From: Paraburkholderia sp. BL9I2N2
Lineage (GTDB): Bacteria > Pseudomonadota > Gammaproteobacteria > Burkholderiales > Burkholderiaceae
Direction of reading: 5' to 3'
Assembly (NCBI RefSeq): GCF_004339745.1
Contig: NZ_SMGP01000001.1
Location: 2,356,001 to 2,420,000, forward strand
Length of the DNA: 64,000 nt
Position 1 is the stretch's first letter; each line of letters opens with the position of its first letter. This document shows positions 28,901 through 35,158 of the stretch, piece by piece. Made by a program: the position numbers and the translations under genes. A model generated the notes under the pieces. That model did no database searches. It saw only the letters and a list, made by a program, of their open reading frames with translations, and was not told the origin of the DNA.

Positions 28901-31524
28901 TCCTTGACGAAGCCGCTGCTGCCGCCCGCGATTACGTCGTGGCCCGCGCGGAGCGTCGCCGCCCCCCGCCCCGCCAGCGTGCCACCGATGGTCAGGTCAT
29001 GCCCCGCCGTCAGCGTCGTATCACCGGTGACGCTCGTCGCGCCTGTCAACGCGACATCCTGCGCGCCATTGACGATGAGGTTCGCCGCGCCGTTCAACGT
29101 GCCGCTCGAATTCACGCTGCCATTCACTGCCGCGACCGACAGATCGCCAACCGCCTGCACGGTACCCGCTGCGGCCACTGCAACGTTGTGCTGCGCCGTC
29201 AGCGTGACCTGCGAGCCACCCGCCAGCGTGCCGTTGACGACCACATCGCGTGCCGCCTGCACATTCGCCGCGCCAACCGAAGCAGCGTTGCCGTTGAACG
29301 TCACGTCACCACCGCCGGCCGGATTCCTGGTGATCCCGTTCGCCGCAACGTTGAACGCGCCGCCCGCCTGCACATCAGCGAGACTCGCGTTGTTGCCCGC
29401 CGTCACTTGCAGACCATTGGCGAGCAGCTTGCCGGTGAACGCGACGTCCTGTCCTGTCGTCAACGTGCCGTTCTGGCCGAACGCCACCGACCCACTGCCG
29501 GTGAGATTGTTCTGTGCATTGAACACGCCATCCTGCTGCACGATGACCACGCCCGGAACGTCGAGGTTGCGCCCCGCGCTCACTTGCGCATCGGTGCCAA
29601 CGAGCAGCGAACCCGCTACCGAGATATCGCGCGCGACATTGGCAGCGAGCGTCGTGCCGCTTGCAAGCGATCCGCTCACTGAGAAGTCCTGGCCTGCCGT
29701 CACCGTCACGGCTTTCTGTGCAGTGGCCTGCCCAACCACACTCGTGTCCTGACCGGACGTCAGCGCGAGATTGTTGCCGCTCTTGACGGTTCCGTTGTTC
29801 GTCACGCTGCCTTGCGTCGCGGTCAAGCCGAGATCGCTCGAGGTTTGCAGCGCGCCGTTCACGTTGACGTTGCGCTGCGCTGTCGCTTGCAACGTACTGC
29901 CGTTGGTCTGCCCGTTCACGTTGATGTCGCGCGCGGCCTGCAAGCTCGTCGCGCCACTCATCACGGAGGTGCCGTTCAGGTTGATGTCGCCTGTGCCGTC
30001 GTTGCCTTGCGCCGTCACTGCGAGCGCGCCGCCGGTTTGCACGTCGCCGAGCGTGACGTTCGCGCCACCCGTGACCGCCGTGTCGCCGTTCGATTGCGCA
30101 TTCGCCACGTTGACGTTGCCGCCCGCCGTGACGGCGAGCTTGCCGCCGGTCTGAATCGTGCCGGTCGACGTGACGTCGCCGTTCGCATTGATCGTGTAGC
30201 CGTTGATGCCGACGTGCGCGCCGGTCATCGACAGATTGCCGCTGGCCTGCAGTGTGGCTTGTTGTTGCGCGGCCGAGCCGTTCACCGTCAGATCGCCGTT
30301 TGACGACAGCAGCAGATCGCCGGTGTTCGCCGCCATTTGCGCATCGGTGCGCACGCCCATGCCGGCTGCCGTGCCGATCACCTGGATCTGGCCGGCGGTC
30401 ATCGCGCCAAACGCAGTGGCGTCGATAGCGAGACCGTTATTGGCGCGGCCATTGGCGCTATTGATCGCGTTGGCGGAGTTATCCGAACCGTTCGCGGACG
30501 TCGCATACGTGGTGCCGTTACTGCTCACCGCCGACGGCAGCACGAACTGTCGCCCGGCAATCGCGTTGATCCGCGAGCCGGCATACAAAGGCGCGTTGAT
30601 GCCGATGGTTTCGCCGATCAGGTCGATCGTGCCGACCGTACCTTCAATACCGGCGCCGGGGCCATTCACCCCCGCGTTGCCCTCAATCTGGATGTGGCCG
30701 CCGGTCACACTGTAACCGACCGCCAGCGCATTGTCGAAGTCGGTGACCGTGCCTTTCAGGTCGCTCAGAAACTGCGGCGTGCCGGTCGAGAGTGTGACTC
30801 CGATCGTGTTTGTGAAGCCCGTGCCGTTCGTCGTGATGCCGTTCGGATTCGCGATGATGACGGTCGCGGGTGCGCCAAACACTTCGAGCGGGCCATTTAG
30901 CAGACTCGCATACGCGGCGCCCGTTGAGGTCACCTGATTGACGATCACGCTTGCCGTGCGGCCCACGAGATTCGGATTCGCCTGCAGGTCACCGCCGGTG
31001 AGCGACGTGCCGGCCATCAGGCTGTTATTCAGAATCAGCCCAACCGGATCGATACTGAAGCTCTGATACTTGTTAAGCGAAATCCCCGCCGCATTCGGCG
31101 CGGAGATGTTGACGACAGGCACGCCGCCACCCGCGCCGGTGGTCTGTGTAATTTTTGGCTGGTACGAGATCGGCGCGGTCGGATCGACGATCGGTGCGGC
31201 CTGCGCCATTTGCATCGCGAAGCGGAGTCGAACCGCACTCAGATCGATGATGCGTTGCCATGCTTCGTCATCCAGACGATGGTTGCCGGCGGCCAGCACC
31301 CCGGCGGCGTCGCGGCTTTGCTCGAACGTGATCGAGAGCGGGCCGGCGAACAGTGTCAACGCGACCAGCGCCGACACCGCGCGCTGCCACACGCGATACG
31401 CACGTGCAGGCATGGGCGCCGACCAGCGCACGATCGCGGACTGCAAGCCGCGATCGTGCTGCTCGTCATGCGCCTGATGGTTTTGCTCGAGTTGTCGTAA
31501 AGCGTTGCGCGTCGAAACTCTCAT
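19984..31524 (-). CDS. cdiA: CdiA/FHA-type two-partner secretion effector with deaminase-like C-terminus
   Basis: 3846 residues from ATG 31524 (GAGAAAG upstream; in-frame codons before it are rejected). An extended signal region precedes a hydrophobic SALVALTLFAGPL. The TPS domain holds the typical NPNGITTNG motif and is followed by a very long filamentous-haemagglutinin repeat array (many variants of ARDVNVTG and TAGRDIGGAG). A pretoxin region near residues 3390-3450 resembles DUF637. No VENN or ELYN delimiter was found. The last ~75 residues carry HAE (3798-3800) and CPSC (3824-3827), the zinc signature of the cytidine-deaminase fold. It is predicted to be exported by the TpsB in this operon and to deliver a nucleic-acid deaminase. 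Confidence 0.85.
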   Translation of the reverse strand: MRVSTRNALRQLEQNHQAHDEQHDRGLQSAIVRWSAPMPARAYRVWQRAVSALVALTLFAGPLSITFEQSRDAAGVLAAGNHRLDDEAWQRIIDLSAVRLRFAMQMAQAAPIVDPTAPISYQPKITQTTGAGGGVPVVNISAPNAAGISLNKYQSFSIDPVGLILNNSLMAGTSLTGGDLQANPNLVGRTASVIVNQVTSTGAAYASLLNGPLEVFGAPATVIIANPNGITTNGTGFTNTIGVTLSTGTPQFLSDLKGTVTDFDNALAVGYSVTGGHIQIEGNAGVNGPGAGIEGTVGTIDLIGETIGINAPLYAGSRINAIAGRQFVLPSAVSSNGTTYATSANGSDNSANAINSANGRANNGLAIDATAFGAMTAGQIQVIGTAAGMGVRTDAQMAANTGDLLLSSNGDLTVNGSAAQQQATLQASGNLSMTGAHVGINGYTINANGDVTSTGTIQTGGKLAVTAGGNVNVANAQSNGDTAVTGGANVTLGDVQTGGALAVTAQGNDGTGDINLNGTSVMSGATSLQAARDINVNGQTNGSTLQATAQRNVNVNGALQTSSDLGLTATQGSVTNNGTVKSGNNLALTSGQDTSVVGQATAQKAVTVTAGQDFSVSGSLASGTTLAANVARDISVAGSLLVGTDAQVSAGRNLDVPGVVIVQQDGVFNAQNNLTGSGSVAFGQNGTLTTGQDVAFTGKLLANGLQVTAGNNASLADVQAGGAFNVAANGITRNPAGGGDVTFNGNAASVGAANVQAARDVVVNGTLAGGSQVTLTAQHNVAVAAAGTVQAVGDLSVAAVNGSVNSSGTLNGAANLIVNGAQDVALTGATSVTGDTTLTAGHDLTIGGTLAGRGAATLRAGHDVIAGGSSGFVKDVNVTAANDLSVSGALQGAGVSLTADHSVALNNVQANSALQIAANGGTLAVNGLVASLSTASLTSSGDTSINGALQSANALSVTSGGNTSIAGRVASNGNVTLTNAAGSLTSTGNIQSGDNLLINTAQSVDLGTQGTSALGDLIVNAGQNLTMNGSVVAQGNGTLTAGGAIAGAATSAFGLAATVSSGGDTNLTGSLRGGTVQTNAGGSATLHDVQAASSLALAATQDLNITGAVTGGAAVTLNAGQNIGISGSIQSANDTTLTAQNGSVGSTGTIASNGAFNVQAGSDVNLGGTTTAALDTMLDAARDVNVTGMLAGQGQGIVTAGRDIGGAGTMTFTQAATLNAGRDVGQGGLIQGQSVQVTAAGNIGVNNVESASTVALNANGTNTANGPGNLTVNGTVAAAGAVTATAQNDVTVASTGKIASGTIVGINAQHDINVAGAGAVESVADAVLDAQQGSLNATGGINSGGKLNITTGLDLSLGASTSAVGDAALNAGRDALLNGLLIGQANGFVTAGRDIGGAGTQAFTQAANYTAQRDIALTGGVQANVINALGGNSATLHDVNSATTLTLTANGNAGGGDAAITGTATAPGLVTLSGARDVLVSGSLTTGDSLTLAAQRNVSVSGTTQTTAGDLTATAATGSIALTGITTTSGALNLTSALDTQLGGTINAAKDVAVQAGRDIMLTGALAGQLDGMLTASHDINGAGTAAFAQAATLNASHDLALTGALQGASVTVTGGNNAGLGSVQSVTGNLAVTANGNAGGGDVTLGGTATALGTLVLKAARDVGVGGAINTGGTTTIDAARNVTLADVNSAGDLALTATSGNASAANVTTQGNLNANAGQALTFSGATTVGGNAQLTSGGDMTLTGGIGAQNVGTLTAGGSISAGSVAFGQQATLNAGGSIGVTGGVLTNGALNATAANDLSMGSAQAGGAIALQAQGHNGAGDVNVGGTLASGSAVSVTAARDATIVGNASATDKLTVTAGRNLTASGTVGANSDVTLTATGGNLSVGGAVTSQGNLKATSGGTLALNGELVNGDTTLTSGGTTTLTGSFLGLGLATINAGGSVNGGGALTFGKDITIGAGAGITLGGIQGAGLFTATSVGDMSLGATTAVGNVTATSTSGSVTFGGDLQSGGNVAIQAARDATVTGAVSSMGTVNVTGISGNVTVAGVSSNGDTTMNAGQMLTLSGTSTVAGQFTLSGGNVTLSGSQGGSKNVTVTAQGRLDASQASMVSTGNMQFSGTNVTLGTAIVGGALTASATSQLSLVGSAVDAVGAATLTSGNGFYNASQVLSGGTLHVSALNVTNAANASLASTTTTTVNATNFTNAGLVNGSATNVTVGGALNNSGGSLMAVNGLVINTRSLNNQNGIIFAGNPKTPNGPTTGDVSLTISGGDGSFNNTSGQLLAQRDLGVSAVSMAFDPSQGTISQGGQLSITAGSISNTGMWKYGGQGVTLTGLNGISNYGTMTGTAPLTLVTNGTFTNVGQVTGNDVTFQGTLNNVAGAVMHADSTLALYGDTTNRGMVEAGSLLSVTGGDYDNQGATTQSKGDANFNIGGTLLNTGGSIFAGNNVNINAGAVVNDQTAPGAPVTTTSTISDPSLLWTGAVGTESYSYEYKYGGQNGYEGIAGLTVDATLGDLLSPTGSTTGASIGRGIGFCQANCGIVASQPYGASGTVTFNEYQGVWSVGAAPDPTAQASRTFTLPTVYQTAQTQQAGTSGVISGGNSITLSAGSLSNRGGQIAAQGNVSLNVQSLANGAVAPTLAYQSIEVVDEGQYSTFLAQIAALGVVGISVASQYSSDGCDSQGCGIGSDLPPNTFQIVTGSAAPTSSGTLVSSTPTGMIAAGYNLAVNGGNLVNEGLLYAGNNVVIGAASLSNQGGNQQNYSTQTGCAAGVPSSACGTGGNTRGGNPTTTTFGYSQNDATIYAGNDLVIAAGQINNTFGNLLAGHNIVIGGVGTTASSTTPAGSLNNTSGNIVAGNDITLNVSGAITNNLPPPVPVHQNYGMNEQYSGCMTAGGYKESYCEGYVDQQSGSSSVISAGNNLQINAGSLTNIGSLIAAGNSATIAVAGPVVNEAQTLNAYWHSHWVQETGVFSSDQRHDVWACGTAAECTALYGSAYTSVGGTIDPPQPVGNIAATIQAPNLSITSNGQIQNVGNVIGTSVTLTGQKLINGITTANTYTPRVNGPSQVISLSAVSLPGLNLSVPRAVGAKLPAPVAGKASFVDNSLGGSALGSLGPQDLLNALPASLQPDSTLFYYNPQEEDVMLQQAALQQTGKASFVDGLTYDSKTGKSVTEQEKQYLYQNTLDYATANNLQLGDALTQTQVNALDKPMLWYVEQTVPDPTCSATGSATCPTITALMPQVYLPQNTGAMSAGGNITGADVTLNFGKDSGGSILNTGSITASGTLTVNTGTLTNQANQVNVGEIWSYVQDAGYSKTTGTEVQPGGFMSAANMDLNVQTLSQIGGALQKLNAGGTIDQSGTQQLLANLQQQLGGNFTQTAVHDDLHTDFVAQGGGVPTVVIAAIAIAASVITGGASLAALGPILSGALAGAVGAFASQAFSGNGLDITQIAEAAAVAGLTAGALNGIDPDNNLQTISTAIGQGTVTASQVAEGLQLIVERGVVTAGIDTAVYGGSFGSAFEYSVISDAGAVGAGAIGAKSGDTQSWLAKGSAGYVLAHAGLGCALAAAEGMGCAGGAIGGATSALAAPWLVSQAGGLTNLTNDQRALIVAASTLLGGAVAGALGQNSIGGASAASNESWSNATNPNDQAHGKDLIPLEGGGGNGIGTGGNSSDNTALTDIASEASSAIADELASLRNSATNAWNSAENWVETETGFATSPAANGAMSASQAQAYAADRAAQLQSELPAGSQGRVTMGVGVVRDANGNQITVVSTSEPNGYLRPGVTLNPGEVVIPGTGHAEADIVNWAAQNGYTVQTIGAGRPICPSCASAIGGANAVPATPLKVTK

Positions 31525-31656
31525 GGTCTTTCTCGTTCTTCGTCTTTTTTTCGTCAGACGCGATGCAGGCTGGCCGATCTGCATCGCGGATGTGGCAGCG
31601 TTTCCCCGTCTGCCACACTCCCCCCGCTCACGGGGTTCCACGCTTCTGTAGCGCAA

Positions 31657-32280
31657 TCAGATTCCTGAAACCGTGCTTTTCTTCGGCGCGCTCGGCAACA
31701 GATCTTCTGCACGCACTTTCGGATGACCGGGCTCGAACAACCATGCCTTCGGAAGCTCGGCAGGCGTCTTGCTGTTGCTTTGGGCAAACGGCCCGAGTTG
31801 TTCGACTACTTCGGCCGCGTCCCAACCGGCAACCTTTGCCGTCATCACGGCGTCGTCGTTGAACATGCGGATGTCCGCCGAATCGGAAAAGTACCTGACG
31901 CCGCTGCCTCCACCGCTATAGATGATGATTGGCACAGCGTGGACCTTCTGCATCAGCTTGCGATCGAAGCCTTTGCTTCCGACGAGATTGCTCGTCGGCG
32001 AAATAGCGCCCGACAGAGCGGGCGGAATAACCATGAAATACTTGAAACCGTGCTGCTGCGTCAGTTCCGCGCAACGGTACATAAAGTACTTGTGCACCGT
32101 GTCGCGAGACGTGTACCCATTGCCGCTGAATTCGACGTGCAGCGTCTGGTCGTCGATCTGTCTGTCCTTGTAGCCCCCAGCCACGCCGAATGGCTTGTAA
32201 TACGTGGCACAACCCACGAGCGTCGCCGTCGCGGCCACTGCAGAACAGACAAGAAGCGTCCGTTTGATGTTGCAGTTCAT
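31657..32280 (-). CDS. Small lipoprotein in the CDI operon
   Basis: 207 residues from ATG 32280. A lipoprotein signal ends in the lipobox LVGC, followed by ATYYKPFGVAGGYKDRQID and a HVEFSGNGYTSRDTV segment, with a CAELTQQHGF motif. The pattern resembles a conserved proteobacterial lipoprotein family (CC0125/CC1285 type). Its position between the isomerase and cdiA suggests a role in assembly or surface display. Some Burkholderia CDI loci (bcpAIOB) also include a small lipoprotein, BcpO, but placed after the immunity gene. I see no basis to equate them. Confidence 0.65.
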   Translation of the reverse strand: MNCNIKRTLLVCSAVAATATLVGCATYYKPFGVAGGYKDRQIDDQTLHVEFSGNGYTSRDTVHKYFMYRCAELTQQHGFKYFMVIPPALSGAISPTSNLVGSKGFDRKLMQKVHAVPIIIYSGGGSGVRYFSDSADIRMFNDDAVMTAKVAGWDAAEVVEQLGPFAQSNSKTPAELPKAWLFEPGHPKVRAEDLLPSAPKKSTVSGI

Positions 32281-32364
32281 TTCCCCGATTTCCTTCTGAT
32301 TTTTCTGACAGATCACTCTTCTAAGAGTCGTAGCGGCAACGCACGACTAGGTTTCCGGCCGCTT

Positions 32365-33282
32365 TTACTGCTGCTGGATCCGCGCGTTTTTCATCAGATC
32401 GACCACCACCTGTGCCGTGGCTTTTTCCACTGCGACCTGCTCAAGCTGCTTGCGCAAGGTGTCCTTGATCTGGTCGTACTGCGGAATTTGCGTCGGACGC
32501 TTTTCGTCGACGCGCAGAATCCAGTAAGCGTCGCCAAGCTGCACCGGCGTGCTCGACACGCCGCCTTGAGGCACCTTGACCAGCGCTTCGGCGAGCGGCT
32601 GCGGCCAGTTCTGCGTATTGCCGGCCTGGATGGGGGTCTTGAACGACACCCAGTTCAGGGCGCCCCCTTGCGCTGCGCCCGGGCCCTGGCTGTACTGTTT
32701 TGCGAGCTGCGCGAAGTCGGTGCCCTTCTTCAGTTGCGTGAGGACTGTCTGCGCAGTGTCAGCGTCTTTGACGGCGATCACGCTCGGCTTGTATTCGCTT
32801 TCGCCCAACGTGCCGACGACCGCGTCGTATTTGGCCTTCACATCTGCGTCGGTGACGGGTGCGGGCTTGACCTGATCGCGCAAGTACGCAGCAGTCATCG
32901 CTGCGGTCTTCGCCTGCTCGACGGCAGCCACCACTTGCGGACGCGATTCGTAGTGCTGCTTCTCTGCTGCCTGCCGGAAAAGCTCGCGCGCAATTAGCTG
33001 ATTCTTGACGGACGTCCGCAGCGCAGGCGTATCCGGTACGCTCAGCGTCCGCACGGCCTGGTCGAGCTGGTCTTGCGTAATGACCACGTTGTTCACGCGC
33101 GCCACGCCGTTGGCGGGCAACGGACCGCCTACCGCCTCGACGGCCTTGTCTGCGGAAGATTTTGCCGAGGGCTTGTTGGCCGCGTGCGCGGCGTTCGTGA
33201 ATCCAGCTGCCAGACCTGCTGTGGCGAGCGTGGCAATCAGCGTGACGTTGCGAATCCTGACGACGATCGGACGATGTTTCAT
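32365..33282 (-). CDS. Parvulin-type peptidyl-prolyl isomerase
   Basis: 305 residues from ATG 33282; the upstream in-frame region is the tpsB gene in another frame. A signal peptide ends around TNAAHA. A SurA-like N-terminal helical part (VITQDQLDQAVRTL) is followed by a PpiC rotamase domain at about residues 160-265 (GTDFAQLAKQYSQGPGAAQG, then GGVSSTPVQLGDAYWILRV). It predicts a periplasmic foldase or chaperone. It begins 11 bases after tpsB and probably serves export or folding of the large TpsA proteins, which is an inference from position. Confidence 0.85.
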   Translation of the reverse strand: MKHRPIVVRIRNVTLIATLATAGLAAGFTNAAHAANKPSAKSSADKAVEAVGGPLPANGVARVNNVVITQDQLDQAVRTLSVPDTPALRTSVKNQLIARELFRQAAEKQHYESRPQVVAAVEQAKTAAMTAAYLRDQVKPAPVTDADVKAKYDAVVGTLGESEYKPSVIAVKDADTAQTVLTQLKKGTDFAQLAKQYSQGPGAAQGGALNWVSFKTPIQAGNTQNWPQPLAEALVKVPQGGVSSTPVQLGDAYWILRVDEKRPTQIPQYDQIKDTLRKQLEQVAVEKATAQVVVDLMKNARIQQQ

Positions 33283-33292
33283 ATGAACCTCT

Positions 33293-35158
33293 TCAGAGTG
33301 ACCAGTTGAGTGTGGCGAGCAGCACGGTGGCTTTTTTTCCCAGCGCGTCGGGTTGAAGCAAGGCCTGACCGAGCAGCACCTCGCTCGTGAAGGTTTGCGT
33401 TTTGTAGCGCCATTGCGCGCGTGCGCCGATGCCGGTACCCATGAGCGTCGGCCAGCCGCCTTGTGCGACCAGATGTGACTTGCCGCCGTCGAGAAAGACG
33501 TACGGTTCAAGATGCGCGTTGTGCCAGACCGGCACGTTCTGCCACGCAGCCTCGTTGCGCAGATAGAAGCCGCTGTCGCCGGCAATACCACCTTCGGTAA
33601 AGCCGCGCACGGAATCCATGCCGCCGAGGAAGATCTGCTCGTTGCCGAACATCGCAACGTGGCTGTACTGGCCACGCAACGTGCCGCGATAGGTCCATTG
33701 CGTGCCCGCCAGCGTGCCGAGTGCGATCTGTAGAGTGGCGGTTGCGTCGAATTTGGTGAACTGGCTGTGTGCATCGACTTCGTCGATGTCGGGGGCGTCG
33801 TGACTCGCGGAGAGCCACGGCAAACCCTGCGACACGCCGACATCCCATGTCGCGGCGGCTGCCTGCTCGTGCGCCACGAAACGGCGCAGGCCGTTCAGGC
33901 CGACGCGCAATACCGTGAGATCCTGTGTCGCGAGATCGATGCCGTTCAGGCTGCGCTCCGTGCGCATTTTGGTTAGCGTCACGTCGACGCTGGTGCGACC
34001 TGCGCGCGAACGGGTCAGCACATCGTTCCAGCCGAGAATCTGGCTGAAGGTGCGGCCCTGGAGCAACGCGACATCACTGATGGTCTGCTGGTACTCGGAC
34101 AGCGACGTCGTGTAGCTGAAGGTCTGATAGCCGTACGGCGCAGCCGCGGAAAACACCACCGCGTTGCTGTCCTGCGTGCCGACATAGCTGAACGACAGCG
34201 ACTCCTGCAAACCGATCAGGTTGTCCGCTTCGACACCGGCGCGATAGCGCAGCGTGCCGGTTTGCGAGCTGCCGTAGTTGTCGATGCCGAGGTCGTAGAA
34301 AACGCGGTCGCCATAGTGGTTTGTAATGGCCACAATCGAATCGCCCGGCGTCTCACCCGGCATGATCTGGATCTCGGCCTGATTGCGGCGCAGCCGGTTG
34401 ATCTGGTCGACGCCCTGTTCCAGATCAGGCAAACGCAGCACGTCGCCTGTGCTGTCGCCGAAGGCCCACGCGCTGCCCGCGTCGGTCAGCAGGCCGCCGC
34501 CGTGCGTCGTGTACCACGACGCGTTCGGATCCCGCGGACGCAGCGGTTTGCCGTTCAGCGTGAAGGCCGAAACCTTGCCGTCGACGATGTTGATCTTCAG
34601 CGTACCGGAGGCAAGATTCTGCGCACCGAGGTAAGCGCGCGTCGTGATGTAGCCGTGTGCGATGAACGCTTCGGTCACACGACGCAGCAGCAGGTTGATG
34701 CGGTTGCGGCCGAGCGGCCTGCCGAGGAACGGCGCGGCGATTTCCCTGAGCGCGCTTGCGCCGAGCACGGTGTCGCCGGTGAAATCGATGTGATCGATCC
34801 TGAAGAGCGGTGCAACGTCTGGCAGCGTTTCGACGTCCGCGCCTTCGGGCAGATTGAATTCCGTCGGCTGCTGCACTTCGATCTGCGCGGGCGGTTGCTG
34901 GATCTCGTTGCGCCGCTGGCGGTCACGCTGCTCCTGCAGGAGCCGTTGAGCCGGATCCTGCTCGGCGCGTGCGGGCACGCCGAAAGGCGCGCCCCCCAAT
35001 CCCGCGGCATTCGGCAAACCCGGTGGCGTTTGCGCGAATCCGCGCGCCGCGGCCGCGCCGGTCAGTATCGCCAGGGTATAGCGAGCGAGCCCTGGCGTGT
35101 GTCGGCCCATTGCCCGCTTCACGGCCCTCGGCCCGGCCCGCTTGACGACTCGCTTCAT
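33293..35158 (-). CDS. cdiB: TpsB outer-membrane transporter (CdiB/FhaC/ShlB type)
   Basis: 621 residues. ATG 35158 overlaps the upstream tpsA stop (ATGA), which decides the start over GTG 35170. The order is: signal peptide, periplasmic linker rich in Gln and Pro, POTRA domains (FRIDHIDFTGDTVLGASALR at about residue 130 and onward), and a 16-strand-type barrel with the family motif around FLGGMDSVRGFTEGGIAG. It ends in a typical barrel terminus, ATLNWSL. It recognises TPS domains and exports the TpsA partners; two TpsA genes in this operon could use it. Confidence 0.92.
   Translation of the reverse strand: MKRVVKRAGPRAVKRAMGRHTPGLARYTLAILTGAAAARGFAQTPPGLPNAAGLGGAPFGVPARAEQDPAQRLLQEQRDRQRRNEIQQPPAQIEVQQPTEFNLPEGADVETLPDVAPLFRIDHIDFTGDTVLGASALREIAAPFLGRPLGRNRINLLLRRVTEAFIAHGYITTRAYLGAQNLASGTLKINIVDGKVSAFTLNGKPLRPRDPNASWYTTHGGGLLTDAGSAWAFGDSTGDVLRLPDLEQGVDQINRLRRNQAEIQIMPGETPGDSIVAITNHYGDRVFYDLGIDNYGSSQTGTLRYRAGVEADNLIGLQESLSFSYVGTQDSNAVVFSAAAPYGYQTFSYTTSLSEYQQTISDVALLQGRTFSQILGWNDVLTRSRAGRTSVDVTLTKMRTERSLNGIDLATQDLTVLRVGLNGLRRFVAHEQAAAATWDVGVSQGLPWLSASHDAPDIDEVDAHSQFTKFDATATLQIALGTLAGTQWTYRGTLRGQYSHVAMFGNEQIFLGGMDSVRGFTEGGIAGDSGFYLRNEAAWQNVPVWHNAHLEPYVFLDGGKSHLVAQGGWPTLMGTGIGARAQWRYKTQTFTSEVLLGQALLQPDALGKKATVLLATLNWSL

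Noticed and set aside
21370..31000. Many plus-strand open frames across the cdiA gene (up to about 420 codons)
   Set aside because: They are antisense shadows of a repetitive beta-helix gene; their repeated Pro/Ala/Val or Arg-rich sequence reflects the repeats on the other strand.
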